A stretch of 64,000 nucleotides of DNA from Atopsyche davidsoni (lineage: Eukaryota > Arthropoda > Insecta > Trichoptera > Hydrobiosidae): NCBI GenBank assembly GCA_022113835.1, contig JAILWY010000016.1:11005501-11069500 (forward strand), written 5' to 3'. This document shows, one piece after another, positions 33,366-48,034 of this stretch. The translations under genes and the position numbers were made by a program. Numbering within the stretch: position 1 is the first letter of the stretch; the number at the start of each line of letters is the position of its first letter. The notes under the pieces are model-generated. The model was not told the origin of the DNA and ran no database searches. It worked only from the letters and a program-made list of their open reading frames with translations.

Positions 33366-36300
33366 ATTAAGTTAAGACGTCATCAGAACACAAACATCAT
33401 TAAATGCTAATTTATTTAATTATTTGATCCTGGCGATTGTAAATTAATCGCAGACAAATAATGACTGCAATCCTCGCGTGCTCTCTCCGCGGAGATGTTT
33501 TTTTGCAAACTGGCGATATCTGGCGTAGAAATGATTGTATGACTGTGGGAGGCGAAAATGTGGCGATGTTAACTTAATACATGCTGAACTATTACAAAAA
33601 AAATAAATAACAAAAGTCTTCCAGTCTTTACGTAGTCTTAATAGAGGCCAAATTCTCTTAGGGTAGTTGAAACGAGCATTATTTGTAACCAAGGTCTAAA
33701 AACATACCAATAAAGTGTTATGAATTTTTGCTTTTCATTTCGTGCTTTGATCGGCAGTAATTTTTTTTATTTTAATTGTGTAGAACTAAAACTAATAATA
33801 ATAAAAACATTTCCAAAAAGTTATCACAACCATTTACACATTATCATAACATTTAGTTTCAACGCAAGTGCGAATTTACCAGATTTATCTGCTCAGGGGA
33901 GATAAACCGAATAAACAATCGGCCGAAATAAGATTATTTGACACAATTTGTTACAAATAGAAAATAAGATATATTCGATATAACTCCAGAAGCATCCACT
34001 TGCTTGCTTATTAACAGGTTCGACAATGAACATAAAATTACATTACCGTAAACACAAGCGAAAGCGTAAGAATTTCATAACGTTATCGTAAACAAACACG
34101 GCAATGTTTCCCATATCAGCAGTTCCGAGGATCGTATCGCGGGTACGGCAGGGGCGGGGGGTGGTGAACTCGGAAGGTGGGGGGTCGCAACGCTAGACTG
34201 CTGAGGGTAAAATCGATCCCTGCGTGAGAGCCCTGTAGCGAGGCTTAGGCGAGGCCGGATGGATCGTTCTAGAAAATCTTGACTACGGATTTGATTTTGA
34301 AGATTTCCGGCTTGCGAAGGTAAACCCGAGGCTGCATACTCAGGGGCTGTAGAGCGCTTTGAAAATGCCATGCGGTGCATAAAAGGCGGAGAAATATCGA
34401 TAGACACGTTGATTTAAATATTTTACTTGAAAAATATTTATAATTTAAGCCCACTTATCGGAAATTTTTCAGGGGACGATAAAACTTGAACGTAGCTTTA
34501 ATAATACGAGAGGCAAATGTAGGATCAGGATGGTCTCCTTCTTGAATTTCTCCACCCGAAGGTCGAATCACCTTTAATCCAAAAAATCATGCCCCCCGGC
34601 TATAAGATGCAGGACCCGCCCCGCACCCCGCACCTTCTGGCACCGGCCCTGCCTTTTAATAATGAAAGGAAAAATATTATTTCCCATCCCCTCCCCACGT
34701 ACGGCGCTGGGGCGGAGTCACTGCCTGAGTGAGTAGCAAGCAAGGGTACTATAGCACAAGGAAGCTGTCTTCTTTGAGAGGATTTCGGCTTTATAATATT
34801 TTCAGCATATGCTTTTATGCAAGATGTGCGCATTTCAGGGAAAGCTCTATTCCTCTTCTTCTGTCGCACGGGGATTCCCGAGTGTTATGTAAACAAGATG
34901 AATCCGACCTGGTCATCCCACTGTACCTTCCATGAATATCTTTGTTCCTTGTACTGGCGTTCAAGATAGCTATTATTAGATGATGGTAGTAAAATTTTTG
35001 AATAAGCCGAATCTCGGCGTACACATCCGGCGCGTTACGACATAAGCCGGTTTACGAGGGCGCTCCCGGGGCCCGTGACTCGCCCCGGAGGCTCCAGGGG
35101 TCGTGAATTACTAACGCGAGCCCCCCCTGCAATAAACTGCGGACACGGCGATAATTTATATTGCCGCACTTTGAATATTAAACGCACTCTGTGTCGATAC
35201 ATGATTTAGCATCAACATTCGGTGGTTCGCTCGAGTAGGAGTGGACGGCGTCTCTATCTATATCAAGCTCAGAAAGCATATGCAAGGAGTCTGCAAACCA
35301 GGGAGTAGACAGCCAAACAGATCGAAGCTGTCGGAAGCAATGCGGTTGTGTCCGGCTTGTTACGTCTGTATTTTTTTTCCGAATTAAACATTACATACAG
35401 CCATTTGGTTCAATTAACTTGACAGTTAATGTTTGCGTAAATTTTAACGGATAATGAAAGAAGTTTCATTCGAATGTACACGAAACAACTACAGTAAAAT
35501 AAACTAAACCGATTATTACGAGTAACTCAATAATCGATTGCCGATTATGCCTGAAACTAGTATATTTGTTAATTAAAGATATATATTTCAACTATAATAT
35601 ATAACATTGATATACTTTTACGGTCTTACAACAATACAACGATGAAAACCTCTACGTTTAATATCAAAAGTCAATTGGCTAAGAGATACGAAACATTTTG
35701 TTTGTGAGTACTTCTTACCATCAATGGCTTCTTCTTGCTGAAAAACGAAAATACTAATTACGTAATTTACGCGAAACGCTGAGGTTTTCGTCGTTGTAAT
35801 GTTATTGGCTGATTTGCTATGAATATTTGTTGTTTAAATAGTGCCTTTAAACTGCCTGCGCAAATATCTGGTGGACAAAAACCGAAGCAATCGATTGCGG
35901 AGAGTGAGCAAGAAATTTTAGAATCTAAACAGTTCTATCTGGCCTCAAGATTTATTGTGATTTTCATCAGTAATAATAGGTAGAGTATTGTTAAAATAAC
36001 AAGATAAATAAAACAAACAGTTCAAATATAAATTATCATTGTTAAAGCAAAACAATGATACTTATGGGAATCGGGTTTCGACCGAATATGTGTAATTCGT
36101 AATGTTAATGGCTGTTATTTCGAAGCGAGGTATCTATAAATAATAATTTTAAATGTAAAATTTACTGGCAGAGCACGACTGCTCGTAATGATTTAAAAAA
36201 ATGCATTTTTATTGTGTGAGTATAAATAAATATTATATACACAGATGTTTGATTATTTAAACTTTGCTGTTGCAGAATTATATTTTTAATCAAAAGATTA

Positions 36301-38850
36301 TTATTTTTAAACATGAATGGCCGAACGAGGAAGGCGATACAACTATTGGTAAATAAAAGAAAAAATCTTTTCTGATTTTCTAAAATGTAAATACCGAAAA
36401 CGCAACAAATCAAACAAGGCCACAATTTTGTATATATATTATTCTTATTTTTTGTGTACCTGTCTCTTCCCTAACGGCCTCCTCTCAAAAAAAAGAGGCC
36501 ACAAGGATAAGCCTGGTAATATAAATAATAAGCTATGGGTTAGCAAAGCCGACTACACAACTTGCAACTGATTATTGAATTAGCCAATAGCGTCTCTTTA
36601 CTTTGAAGATGCTATCAGTCACTTATCATTTTTTTCTTAAGGTTCAGGAACAATTTATTTTTAAGTATAATAAGAAATCTACAAAGATAAACATAATTTG
36701 GAGTGATCAATCAGGCATTTTAGGGCGCAATAAATATTTTTTAAAAGTACGTTATTGTGAAATTAATATTGTTTTATTATTTACTTATGTTACTGCGGTA
36801 ATGGTAATGTGAGTTGTCAGGGACTGACGAGCACTCGTGTCGTCTCGGGTTATACGATCCGTAATGCTTGAGTACGCCGAGTAAAGCAAATGTATGCCGC
36901 AAGTTACTTGATCCTGAAGAGGCCTCTATCCTGTGGTGTATTAAAAAAAAAAAAGCTGCCGATTCAATGTTAGATTAATACTAAATATTTAATGAATTCT
37001 CATTTGATTTTTTTTTTGGCGTTTCATGTGTGAACCGGCTTATAAAATGTGACGTATATTATTTGTTAAACTACTTGTTCACACTACGAGTATTTTCACA
37101 ATAAACTTTTCAAAAATATTGATATAGTTTTTATGGCGACCTTGAACGCTTAAGCCAACGCAAAACTGCCATTGGCCGGTCACTGTGCGGTTGTCAGTAG
37201 TGTCGCAGCGTGTGTAGCCGGCTTTGGTATCACGCCACAAGCGGCGTGATGACGATTGGAAAAGTGAATAAGTATTAATGAGAATAAAAAAAAAAGAGCC
37301 GTTGGAAGTGGCGGGGACGGCCAGGACGAAGGGAAAACGAGACTGGAAATAAAAATCTCGTAAAAAGCGACATCGGAAAATACAAAAACCGCGCGTTACG
37401 GCCTCGCATGTCGTAAAAACACGGCGGGGAAGCCGAGAATGTCACCGCTTCTTTTGAAAGCCATTTTTTGCTATTTTATAACCACAAAAATTATAGCTTC
37501 ATCATCATCAGTCGCAGAGTTAATGCCAAGGCATATACCCTTTCATATTCTATGTTAATTATACTTATGTAAAATTCGACTTAAGCACTCGTATCAAGCT
37601 TAAATGCTGCTGAATCAAAAAATATTTTGATAGCACGGGAAAATCGGATCTACATATGCGAATCACGCAAAAAAAATCTCAAGATAAGATTAAGGTATAA
37701 ACGATATTTGAATGATGCCTTGCGTATTAAGCAAATAAATAATTTTCACGACGTGTGCTCTCAAGTATTGGTGACCGTTGCTAATAGTAACGTAGTATAG
37801 TAAATAAAATACACGCTGTCATATATTAGAAACTCAAGTTTCAACTTAACAAATAATAAGACGTCACAAAAAAAAAAAAAAAAAAATACTCGCAGCCGTA
37901 AAAAAATATACGAGATATATATATTTTTTAATTCCAATGGCGTGTTTAGTAATTTTGTCAGAATCCGTTTTATCGCTGTGGGAATGTTGAAAAATAAAAG
38001 CGGGCCGGGGGCGGCACGAAAAGTCCCGGCCCGGTGATAAATATCGCACTCCGACTTGCGATACGGCGCACGCCCGCCGCGACAAATATTAAAAGAAACT
38101 TCATTCTCAAATCTTTTTATACTTCCGCCGCGAGTCCTCGCCGAGCTTTCCAACGATGAGAAGAAAGCTCGCGGGCGCAAAGTTGGCCGAAGTAAATTGA
38201 ATGGATAATTTTTGCTTGTCAAGTATTAGGCGTGTCCGTTTTCGATAGCATGATTGTAGTAGTTTTTTTTTATTATCCCTCAGTACAAGCCGCACAGTAA
38301 ACAAACCAACGGTGCGAACAAGAAGATGTAAAAATAATATTTATTTTACTGTAATTTTTCTCGCTTAAATAATTAATATATTTGTTTTGAAAAATGAGCA
38401 AGCATATATAGTGTGGGACCACCCCTACCTATGTCACAAGTGGTTTTCCACAAAAAGATAACTTATACTCAAAATACCGTTGGAGCGTGGGGAGTTTTCC
38501 TAGCCTAATAAAACTGAAACACAACTACCCTTAGACCAGATTATACTCGACCTCCGAACATGCAACGTCTACCCTGTATCGTCCTAACAGATTAATTTTC
38601 ATATAGAAATAATATGATTCTGAAAATAGGAGTTTCTTTGTCATACTAAAAAGACAAGCCACGAATATTTGCAAATCACCAACAGGGATATAACGATTTG
38701 AATGTTTCACTAAATAGGACCCACACAGAGATATCTAGGACTTGTAGATTTCACGGTTTTTATTTGTATAGTATCAAGTGTGCACTACGTAAACTGTAAA
38801 ACCGTGAATTAAAAAAAATGGCTACGACATCATTGAACTACACTTGACAT
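33366..38850. other. Non-coding DNA with scattered GC-rich islands
   Basis: No exon could be supported. GC-rich patches occur at 34110-34260, 34590-34740, 35040-35160, 37140-37460 and 37990-38190. A short hairpin TCACGCC-ACAAGC-GGCGTGA lies near 37230-37250. Minus-strand open frames over these islands are compositional and unrecognised. Confidence 0.5.
35635..35797. repeat. MITE-like inverted repeat
   Basis: The left arm ACAACGATGAAAACCTCTAC (35635 onward) and right arm (35774-35797, reverse complement ACAACGACGAAAACCTCAGC) match over about 24 bp with three or four differences. The interior is AT-rich. No target duplication is obvious. Confidence 0.5.
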
Positions 38851-38854
38851 AAGC

Positions 38855-39010
38855 GTCCCAGATACGTATCAACAAATTGACGTCTCGTTCACCAAATTGA
38901 ACAATGGTGTAGCCATATACCAGTGAATATCGGCGAAATCTTACAAAAACTACTGTTCAATTCAATTTGTTGAACGTGACGTCAATTTGTTGATACGTGT
39001 GTGGGGCGCT
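38855..39010. mobile_element. MITE with long terminal inverted repeats
   Basis: Arms of about 50 bp are inverted: left CGTATCAACAAATTGACGTC followed by a CGTTCACCAAATTGAACA segment; right CGTGACGTCAATTTGTTGAT with the same flanking blocks. The outer tips are AGCGTCCCAGATACG and, inverted, AGCGCCCCACACACG. TA occurs at or within 1 bp of both ends, so a Tc1/mariner-type MITE is possible. No coding capacity. Confidence 0.75.
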
Positions 39011-40500
39011 TTAGATCTGTTTTAGTGAAGGACTCTGTGTCAGACGATGCACTCGAGGTCATCGCACGTCCTGGAAACCAAACGTGAAAATATGAGACAG
39101 CAAAGCCTTCTCATTGCGCTGAAAAACGCCCAACGTAAGGAGCCTCGCTGAAAGTTTCCGCGGGGGAGGGAGCGCAATTGTCTTAAATCTCGGAGTTGGA
39201 AGACAACCAACTTTTCCCGTGTAATTCGAGCGAATGGCAATATTTCATGATTTACTATAACGGAACATATTTTATTGTTAAGTTATGCTATTCGTATATA
39301 TTTTAACAGATGTCTATCGCAACGTAGCCTTGTCTCGCAGTACACGCCGAAAATTAGTCGATCAACATTAAAAGTGACCAAAAATTTGAAGCCAATTTTT
39401 TTTAAATATTAATAAATGAATACAAGCATTATCCTACTCAATACAATGCTTAGTTTGAGGGTGTCTTTATAATAAGACTCAAGAATTATTATCAACAAAT
39501 AATAAAAACAATCTAGAAAAAGAACATTTTCAGTAAAAATGTATATTTTTTGTTGTGATGTCATACTTGATTTAACTTTGTGAGTTTTATAATTTAAAAG
39601 TTTACATTTTCATGTAAAAAGAAAACAGTAAACAAAAAAAAAAACTAACTACATTCTAACAACTTAAAGAACAGATTATATTTTTTCCTTTCTTTCTGGC
39701 GCATAATCGTTATTGAAACGAATGGAGCTACAACAAAAACTCACAGAATAATTTTTCCTATATTTTTTAAAGTCTTTTTTAATTATTAGTTTCCATGAAC
39801 AGATTCACAGCTGATGCATAAATAAACGCATGAAATTTACACGGTGGTCTATGCCCTAACGTGATTACGATCTAACAAACGTTTAAGCTCGACATGCGCG
39901 AAGCTAAAAAATAAGTAAATCTAATCCAGATGTTTCTTTTAAACACGAAAAATAAGGCAACTTAACTACAATGTCTAATATTGAACATGTGTGTTACGGT
40001 AGCATACGTTTATCGGTTATTTAATATTGCAGATTAGTAATTGTAAATTACATGTAAAACAAGCTTGTATACAGCTTGTTACTTTGAGGATCATTGACTT
40101 GGTAAAATTTGAGGTGGCGGTGAGCGTGTGATTAATAAAACGCTACTATGAACTAACAATAATTTACTTAAAAATATAGTTTAAACGTATCATGTAATAA
40201 TGATTTTGAACATACGTGATTCCAAATATTAATTAATTTCATGTGGGCATACTTTCATATAAAAAAAGATCACTCCGATAGAAGCAACACTGCAATAGAG
40301 GAACATATTTTATCGTTAAGTTATGTTATTAGTATGTGGTATATTTTAAATTACAAATCATACATCAATCATCATTAATAGAATGCAGGCATTGTCCTGC
40401 ACAATACTACGCACAGTTCGAGGGTACGATATCAGAGGTGAATTTTGTGACAAAATAAGAAATCACAGTAAATTTAAAGAGCACCAATAGTACCGACAAG
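39011..40500. other. AT-rich DNA, no gene seen
   Basis: No recognisable feature, apart from a GC-richer stretch at 39100-39230 whose minus-strand open frame is unrecognised. Confidence 0.55.
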
Positions 40501-40529
40501 TGATTGTATTCAATGCGAAATTGAATGCG

Positions 40530-40900
40530 CCATCCGAACAGTGCGAGTATCGATCAGGCCAGTCAGTCCCCGCCTCGATTGCGGAGTCCACCATTAGCGC
40601 CGGACTCCCTGTCCGCGCGCTCTGCGGGCATCATTTTTACACAAACCGCGCGTCGCGAGCCGAAAGCTCGCGCCGGAGCTTTCAGGTCCCCGGAGGGTTG
40701 GTCGGGGGGGGGAGGGGTGGGTGGGAGGGAAGGAGGGGAGAAGGGGCGCCAGCCTGAAACGCCACCGAACCCCGAGGCTCGGGAATGTGCGCCGGGAAGA
40801 TTTATCGATCATCGCGCCGCCGGAGCTGAGATCCTGCAGTAAAGCTCCGCCAAGGAGTGGCGGAGCTTTAAGCGCAGGCGGTCACGGATACATACGGAGC
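40530..40900. other. CpG/GC-rich island with a G-rich run
   Basis: A 370-bp GC-rich island in AT-rich surroundings. The + strand run at 40698-40747 has at least six tracts of three or more G separated by 1-4 bases, a strong candidate for a G-quadruplex. CpG is frequent. The open frames over it change composition with the island and match nothing known. It may be a promoter or other regulatory element. Confidence 0.55.
40840..40870. repeat. Perfect 12-bp hairpin at the GC island edge
   Basis: TAAAGCTCCGCC (40840-40851) is followed after a 7-base loop by its exact reverse complement (40859-40870). On RNA this would be a stable stem-loop. Confidence 0.85.
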
Positions 40901-43900
40901 GCCGCATTAGGTTGTATTCTGTGCAGATTATTTGAGACCACGAGGCGATAGTCGTATAGCCTATGGCATTTAGAGAGTGTATATTTGCGAATATTTTTTT
41001 TGAGTAATAAAAGTTCAAATGCATTGCCAACGAAGTTGCAACGGGTGAAGTTTGAGAGTTGTGCCTCAAACTTAAAATATACAAAAGAAAAAGACGCAGC
41101 ACTAGCGAACTGAATACCAGAATTGATACAATAACAATAATGGATATAATCGATTGATCGAATTATTTTTATTTTATTTGTGAAAAATTAAGTATTTTAT
41201 TACAAAATATAAACATCAATTTCGGACAGTTTTTATTTTTACAAATAAATAGTTTCTGCTTGGATTAAAAAGAGCATACATAATTGCATTGGCACAATAT
41301 ACACACATCTGATATTTTTTTATATTCTTTCAAACGATAGTATATAAATTATCAAATTGGACACAGATACAGGCACATTATCTTGTGTGTGTGTGTGTGT
41401 GAATTTATCGTAGCACTGCGGCCAAAATGGTGCGAATAACATTGAAAATTACAACGAATCCACAAAATTACCCTCCAAAAGTCTGAAGTAAAGCCTTTTT
41501 TCGCACGTAAATAACAAAATATATTAGGGTTGTAAATTTCCACGTAACGTTAATTAAGGGGCCGGTTATAACAACGACAGAAGTAAATCATAGGGAAATT
41601 GTTGTAATCTTTTTAACTCGGCGGCAAAAAGCGAGAAATGAGCAGGCCTTAAGAATTTTCACTATTTATTACTTTTAATAAGCTTCAGTCCTAACTGCCA
41701 AAACATAAAAAAAAAAAAAAAAACACGTGGAAAACAGTTACTGTTCAAATATATTTACTATGTATCACGGACTTGGGTGTTTCGTTTTAAAATACATTTC
41801 AATATTATTTGATTCAGAAAAATATACGAACTCATTAAAAAAATATGTAATAAATTTCTTTTTTTGTACTTTAGAAATCACCTATTACGAATAGCAAGAA
41901 AACATTGTAGTTTTAAGACCGAAGTTAATTAGTCGTAATTTATAAAAGAAACGTTTAAAAGTCAGGCTTTCTGCGTGGAATGGTAAAATACACTTTTACT
42001 GTAAAATTTAACTGATGATGTTGCAAGATAGGCAAAAAACATGTAACACATTTTTATGGTCTTACTGTATAAGACAAGGTTTTAAGTGAATTTCCAACAA
42101 CCCCGATACCACCCGTGTATTAAAGGAAGATATTGGAGGCCATTTACCCAATGTGTTATTTCATAAATAATTCTGTTGTATTGACGTTATGATTCATTAA
42201 AAAAATAACAATCAAAAGACTAAAAACTACGTTTTCTATTTAATTCAACTCTTGCGTTAATTTTGTGACACCATTACACGTTTCTATCACTCTTTTATAA
42301 GCGAGCTTTTAAATCCTTCATACTGCTTTTCTTTCAGGCATTCCTTGGCGGCCTCTTAAAGAGCAGCGTATTTAGCGAATATTCTAATATCATTGAAATT
42401 GATGAAATAAAATGATTTTTATTTTTATGTAATAAAACCACACGCAGGGTGTACCATCCCTGAGTCACCCCGCGTAACTTTCAGCGTCAATACTTGATAG
42501 TGTAATCATGCAGAATCGCCCGCACTGCCGCATACGTGCCACCGGGGGAGCTTAGCGCAAAAATGCGTCCTTTTAGGGTTGCTACATTAACAACCCGAAG
42601 CATGATTATGTTAATTTTCAATACTGGCCCAAAAAAGCCAACACCCAAATGGATTGCGAAGTTGTAAAACTATAAATTATTTGCTTTGCAATTCATATGA
42701 GATTATGAATATATTTTGTGTTCATATCAATTAGTACGTTCGCGGTCTCGCAGTGTTTCCCAACTTTAGCGATACAGATTGTAATGGATTGGCCGGGGGG
42801 GCGCCAGGAACAGCAACTTTCAGGCTGTAAAGGAAATACGACACAATTTAACTCGAAGGAACACGACCAACTTTCCAACTGGACTGTTTTTGATCCATTT
42901 CAACGTTGACGTATTATTGATTACCCGAGGTGGAGTTCAAAGTCACAACGGACATTATCAAAATGTACAATTGAATAAACGTTTACGTGAATTGATTTGC
43001 AGCTAAGCCGGTAATTGAGGAACGATTGTTTAATTTAACCTTGGGGGTTGTATTAAATTTAGAAATTGTGAAGCCTTCCAAATATCAAATAGAACCCATC
43101 GACGTCCTCCATAGTTTAATCTGTCAATTGTTAATGTATAACTGCGATTTTTTTTATTTATTAAAAAGTGTACTCGACTATTCAAGTCAAAATCGATTAA
43201 AAAATTGAATCAAGCATTACTTCATTATAAGAATAAATCGATTTTAACAAAATGTCGATTAGGTGAATTTTTTGAAATCACCACTATTTATCATAAATTT
43301 AAACATTATATATGAAACCACCCGCTGAAAGGTTCAATCATTTTTTTAAACTTTAAATTATATTTTTACCCAAACTTTTATTAGAAAATTCCAGTACCGA
43401 GCGTACAGACCCAAGTTAATTGTTTGTTAAAAAAAGACATAATATGTTGTTTTTTTAATAATCTTTTTGATAAAAGCAAAAAAGAATTTTGACTGAGAAA
43501 CATCTCATAATTGAAAATATGTGGAAAATTTTAATTAAAAAGGCAAATAAAAAAAGCCGAAACACAAGAACGTTAGAACTGCTTGTAATTAAAATTGAAA
43601 TTCAAAATCAAAGCAAGACCTGATTTTATAAATATAGCACATGAGGATATAATTTTTAGAAAAAAAAATTACTTCTACGGGAAATAATTAAATACGTCGT
43701 TAACAGTCATTGATTTAATTTTGCAAACATTATCAGGAATATAAAAGATTTTAATTAATGTCAGCTGGTGTATATATATTGTAGTACATACTGTATCTCG
43801 GAGAATCCGGATTAAAGGAAGAAATGATTTACAGAAATTACTTGAATATATATATATATATATATATTAATTTTGAACAAAAGACTTAAGTATATTATTT

Positions 43901-46900
43901 AAGAATACTTGAAGATATTCAAGGAGGGCTAAATAAAAATAAAGACCCTCATTTAATTATTTTTATGTATTTATTATGAAGGTACTCATTTTGGGTAAAC
44001 ATATTTTTTTTTACTTTAAATACCATAGAAATGAAAACAATACGCTTAAACGATTGCCCAAATAAATACTTAATTAGAGTAGAGTATTATTCGGGGCAGT
44101 CATAACCGCGGCATAGCGTGACTGCAAAGTCCCTACTCCCTCCGGCTAGAGGTCAGGGTCACCCGGTGGCTCGGGAGGCCCGCGAGCCTCCTTCAGACAT
44201 CTGGCCGGAAAGTTACCCTGCTCCATGCGAATTTTTTTGCATTCTCAAATATATTTTACACAATACTTAAAAATCTATATGTGTAAACACGAAGAAAAAA
44301 AAAAAAAAAAAAAAAAACCAAATTGCTATCGAATGTGTAATTTTTTTTAAAAGTTCTAAAATTGCTTTAAATATTTAAAAAAAATAAACAATGTACGTAC
44401 TTTCCCATAAACATTTAATTTTAGCATTTTCGATACCCTATTCCTTATGCAAACAAAAAACACAGGATTTTTAAAAAGTTTTTGAAAGATAGCTTGTTTT
44501 TCAGTAAAAAACAAACCAGAAGAAAGGGTTAACTGTGAGGCAAAAGTCGTCTCGAAATCTGCAAGAGGGTGCGGACTATACTCGTGCACTGTACGCTTCA
44601 TGAAAGGCCCCTCGTACGTACAACAAAGGTCTATTTTTTTCATTTCCAAGTCACAATGCTCGCACGCCAGGCCCCAAGGCTGGTTATGTAGTACTTGCGA
44701 TAAGAATCGCTTGCTCTGAGAACTCAAGAGTCAACGGAGGTACAACCAACAAAACATTGAACAAACCCTGTCACAATAAATTAATTATTATTTTATAAAT
44801 CTATGAAGATAATCTTTCATTTCTAGTTTTCAGGGACGTATCGATTTTGACCCCAAATTTATTATTAACCCCCACTTATAGACGAGTTCAGAAAAATGAT
44901 AACTCACTAAAAGTATCCAGCCTTTAGAAATGTATATATTAAATAAAATATATATATACATATATCAGTACCAAGTGCTGATTTGAACGGTCTGAAATCT
45001 TAAGTACTTCATCCTAGACCCCGGCTTGGATTTGGGTCGAAGTATTTCCAGAACATCTTAAGTGGCAGGTCTTTAATTATTTAAATCACTTGCACAAGCA
45101 TTCGCTACTAAATGAATCAAAAACACACACTTATCATATTAACTTAGAAGTTTAAATATTTCAAAGCTTAATAAGTAAGTCATCACTTCGCGTCTTCGCT
45201 CATATGAATTTTAAAGTATATTAAACATATTTTTTTTCTAACAAGACAGAATATAAAATTTCTATTAATATATTATAATATTCATTTGTAATATCATTTA
45301 CACCTGTATCGAAGAGATATTTTTCCACACCTACGTTCAAAGAAAGACCACCTCCCGATTCCCAACCAATAACGAACAGTATTGACTTGTTTCGTTCTTC
45401 GGAGACTTGCGTCTTAATTCGGGTTATACATATTAATGAAGATTTGCGACTTACAGTACTGCTGTTGATCAAAGCGCACTTCTTAGGAAACGACGGTTAT
45501 TTCAAAGGAATTCAGTACGTGCCAAAACTGACCGACGCGGGGCAAGTGGATCAAAACGATATGTGAAAATAGCAATGCAATATTGCAAGTACTTAACTGT
45601 TTAAAACAAAATTAAACGATTTTGAATCTATAATATTGTAATAAGCCTAAAACAATTGCATCTGTTCAAAAAGTATATTATATACCTCTAAAAAATAAAC
45701 GCCTATTTTAATAGTAAATTATTTTAGATTTGGCGTTGATAATCCAGTCTTCTCTCTTCGTGTGATTTTATAACACTATATAACATGAAATGATTATGTG
45801 TTTATGACGTGGAAATGAATGCCAAGCGATGCTCGTGAATATTTATTACTTTACTTAAAATAACCACAATGAAGTAAGCGTGCGAGTTAAAAATAATTTT
45901 TAACAACACAGTTAATTAAATGTGACCGCATTATTGCCATTTGTATATTTAAAAGAGAAGCTACGTGCGCGTTATTAAAGGACTACGAGTTTTATATTCA
46001 GGAGAGATGGACGGAGGAAAGAACCCAATCCAATGCAAACCACTCTAGGAAAGGAGTTTGTTTGCATTCTCCAGGAAAGTGTGGGGTCTGTATGGCGGAC
46101 AATACACCCATTGAGTGTGTCCTTACAAAATTAAATGAAAGAAAACACTCAAAATCGACGACTAGGTTGTACTCGGTGAACGCGAAATGTGTATCGTTAT
46201 AACGAATATGGTTATGTTAGTGAAAAACTAAAGCTTTTAAAAGCACACGAGCGAATCAACGCTTTCAAAATCTATTTGAATAACATAAAAGCTGTTTTAA
46301 AATGTAGTTAACATAGTCCAGAATGCGTTTGATGAGTTATCTAAGATACGATTACTCGATACAAATATATAAATAAAATAAAAAAACAGGAATATAGTAA
46401 TGAATATACGTCAGTATACTTAATGGTTATGCCTAGAATTAGAATCACTCTGTGATGAAACATACATGAAAGACTGCAACTATCATTAAAACACTGAGCC
46501 AACTGACGGTCCCCCAATGAAACTGTCAATAGGAAACATAAAAAAAGAGTCAGATCCTAGATACAAAATATGCCTTTTTATTATTGTCGTTTTTTTAATT
46601 ATAAGCAATTAAATCTATTTGTATCCAATCGAATAACAAACCATCCATTAAAACCAGTTTCGTGTTGGAATTATTTACACGTTAGTTACCACTTACTGGT
46701 CGAGAACAACAATTAATATTACAGGTCTAAATGGGGTCTATTCGTCCTAGAAACACCCCGGTGACGTTGGGTCTACAATATTTACACAAAACTGGAATCA
46801 TCGGATTAATTATGCATGAATTCTTAATAAGAAAAAAATATTCCGGATAATTTAAATTGGGCTGAAAAGCGTTGTTGACCATTATTAAAGGACGCACGCA

Positions 46901-47320
46901 GTTCTTTGCCAAATGTGAAAGAATTTTTGCGAAGGTGGAAATTAAATTGACAAGTTTTAACTGCCCGAGAATCGTATTGTCTAAAACGGTAAAATTGATT
47001 TTAGCATGCCAACTAATTAGGTACCAAAATACACGTAATCTGTTTGTATAATGAAAATTAGCTTGAATTTACAATTAAGTGGCTTCTCTGACTTATTAAT
47101 TGAATTTTCTAAAATGTTAATAGCAAAAGTGAAAGTAAACGCTTACGTCACATGAAAATCCACTTCTGTTACTAACAGGCGATATCTCTATTCAAAATAA
47201 ATGAATATGGAATTTAAATACACCATTAAGACGACGTCGATCACAAACGAAAATAAGTAAAAGTGTTGGTAGGTTTTGGCAGTCGCTGTTATTAAATTTA
47301 CTTTGTTGTACTGTGGTGCG
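40901..47320. other. Mostly AT-rich DNA, no gene supported
   Basis: Contains an A-run at 41709-41723, (TA)n at about 43846-43867, a GC-rich patch at 44100-44225 and an A-run at 44296-44317. A minus-strand frame at 44727-44356 is better than random in composition in its first 70 residues (ACEHCDLEMKKIDLCC) but has no recognisable domain or splice context. Confidence 0.5.
41384..41401. repeat. (GT)n microsatellite
   Basis: Nine uninterrupted TG units. Confidence 0.95.
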
Positions 47321-47339
47321 TTATACTTAGAAGTTTTTG

Positions 47340-47385
47340 ACGCTTCGGTCCCGGTGCTGAGGCCACCTTCAGGGGGAGACATCCG
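47340..47385 (-). repeat. Short dispersed repeat, 'CAGCACCGG..CCGAA' type
   Basis: The minus strand reads CCCTGAAGGTGGCCTCAGCA then CCGGGACCGAAGCGTC. This CTGA-AGATGGCC-loop-GG-CCGAAAC layout recurs in arthropod repeats and parallels the motif at 12442-12472. A related half motif is at 57541-57580. Confidence 0.5.
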
Positions 47386-48034
47386 CAAATGACTCTAGCG
47401 CTGAGACAGAAGCGTTGGGAGATAATGACTTTTAAACACAAGGAACTTAAATTAAATTTAAAAAAAAATAAAAATCGTATGAGTGGAAGACGTAACTTGC
47501 GAGGTAATGCTTATAAACGGGAGAAAAAAAGAACAGAAAATGTTATTTTTGGCCTCGGCTATGTTGTCGCCAAAAAGAATTGAGCCCGGGAAGCGAGGCC
47601 GGCGTGGTTTTCTTATTCCTCTCTTCTGGCTTTTCCGGTGGAACAGGAGGGGTTCTCCTTTAACGCCTTCTTCTGGCGAGGTGTCACCTTGGGGTTATTG
47701 AGGTCGGAGAACGGTTTTCCGGAGTGTCTCCCCTTGAGGACGTAGTCGAGGAGAGGTGGTGACCGCCGCGGAGCCGCTCGCCCGCCACTAGGGGAAAGTT
47801 TTTGACAGCCTGCGTCTCGAGAAACTCGAGTTGAATTTTAAACAACATGGATTTGTAAAACTTTCAGAGTTCAGAATATTTATGAAATTTTGATATTTTT
47901 TATTCACTCAAACTACTAAATATGTACATTTTTTAACTAAGTATTTGACATTTGCATTATATGTATTGTTGTTATTTTTAAGCAACGTTGAAATTATTCA
48001 AACGCCACGAAGTTTACCACGAGATCGCAAAGCG

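Noticed and set aside
34075..34407. Minus-strand 110-residue frame, proline/serine-rich
   Set aside because: It follows a GC-rich patch, with no splice context or match to the missing ORP9 PH domain.
44356..44727. Minus-strand 123-residue frame with several cysteines
   Set aside because: No zinc-finger spacing or known domain, and the second half is low-complexity AT-rich. Not supported as an exon.
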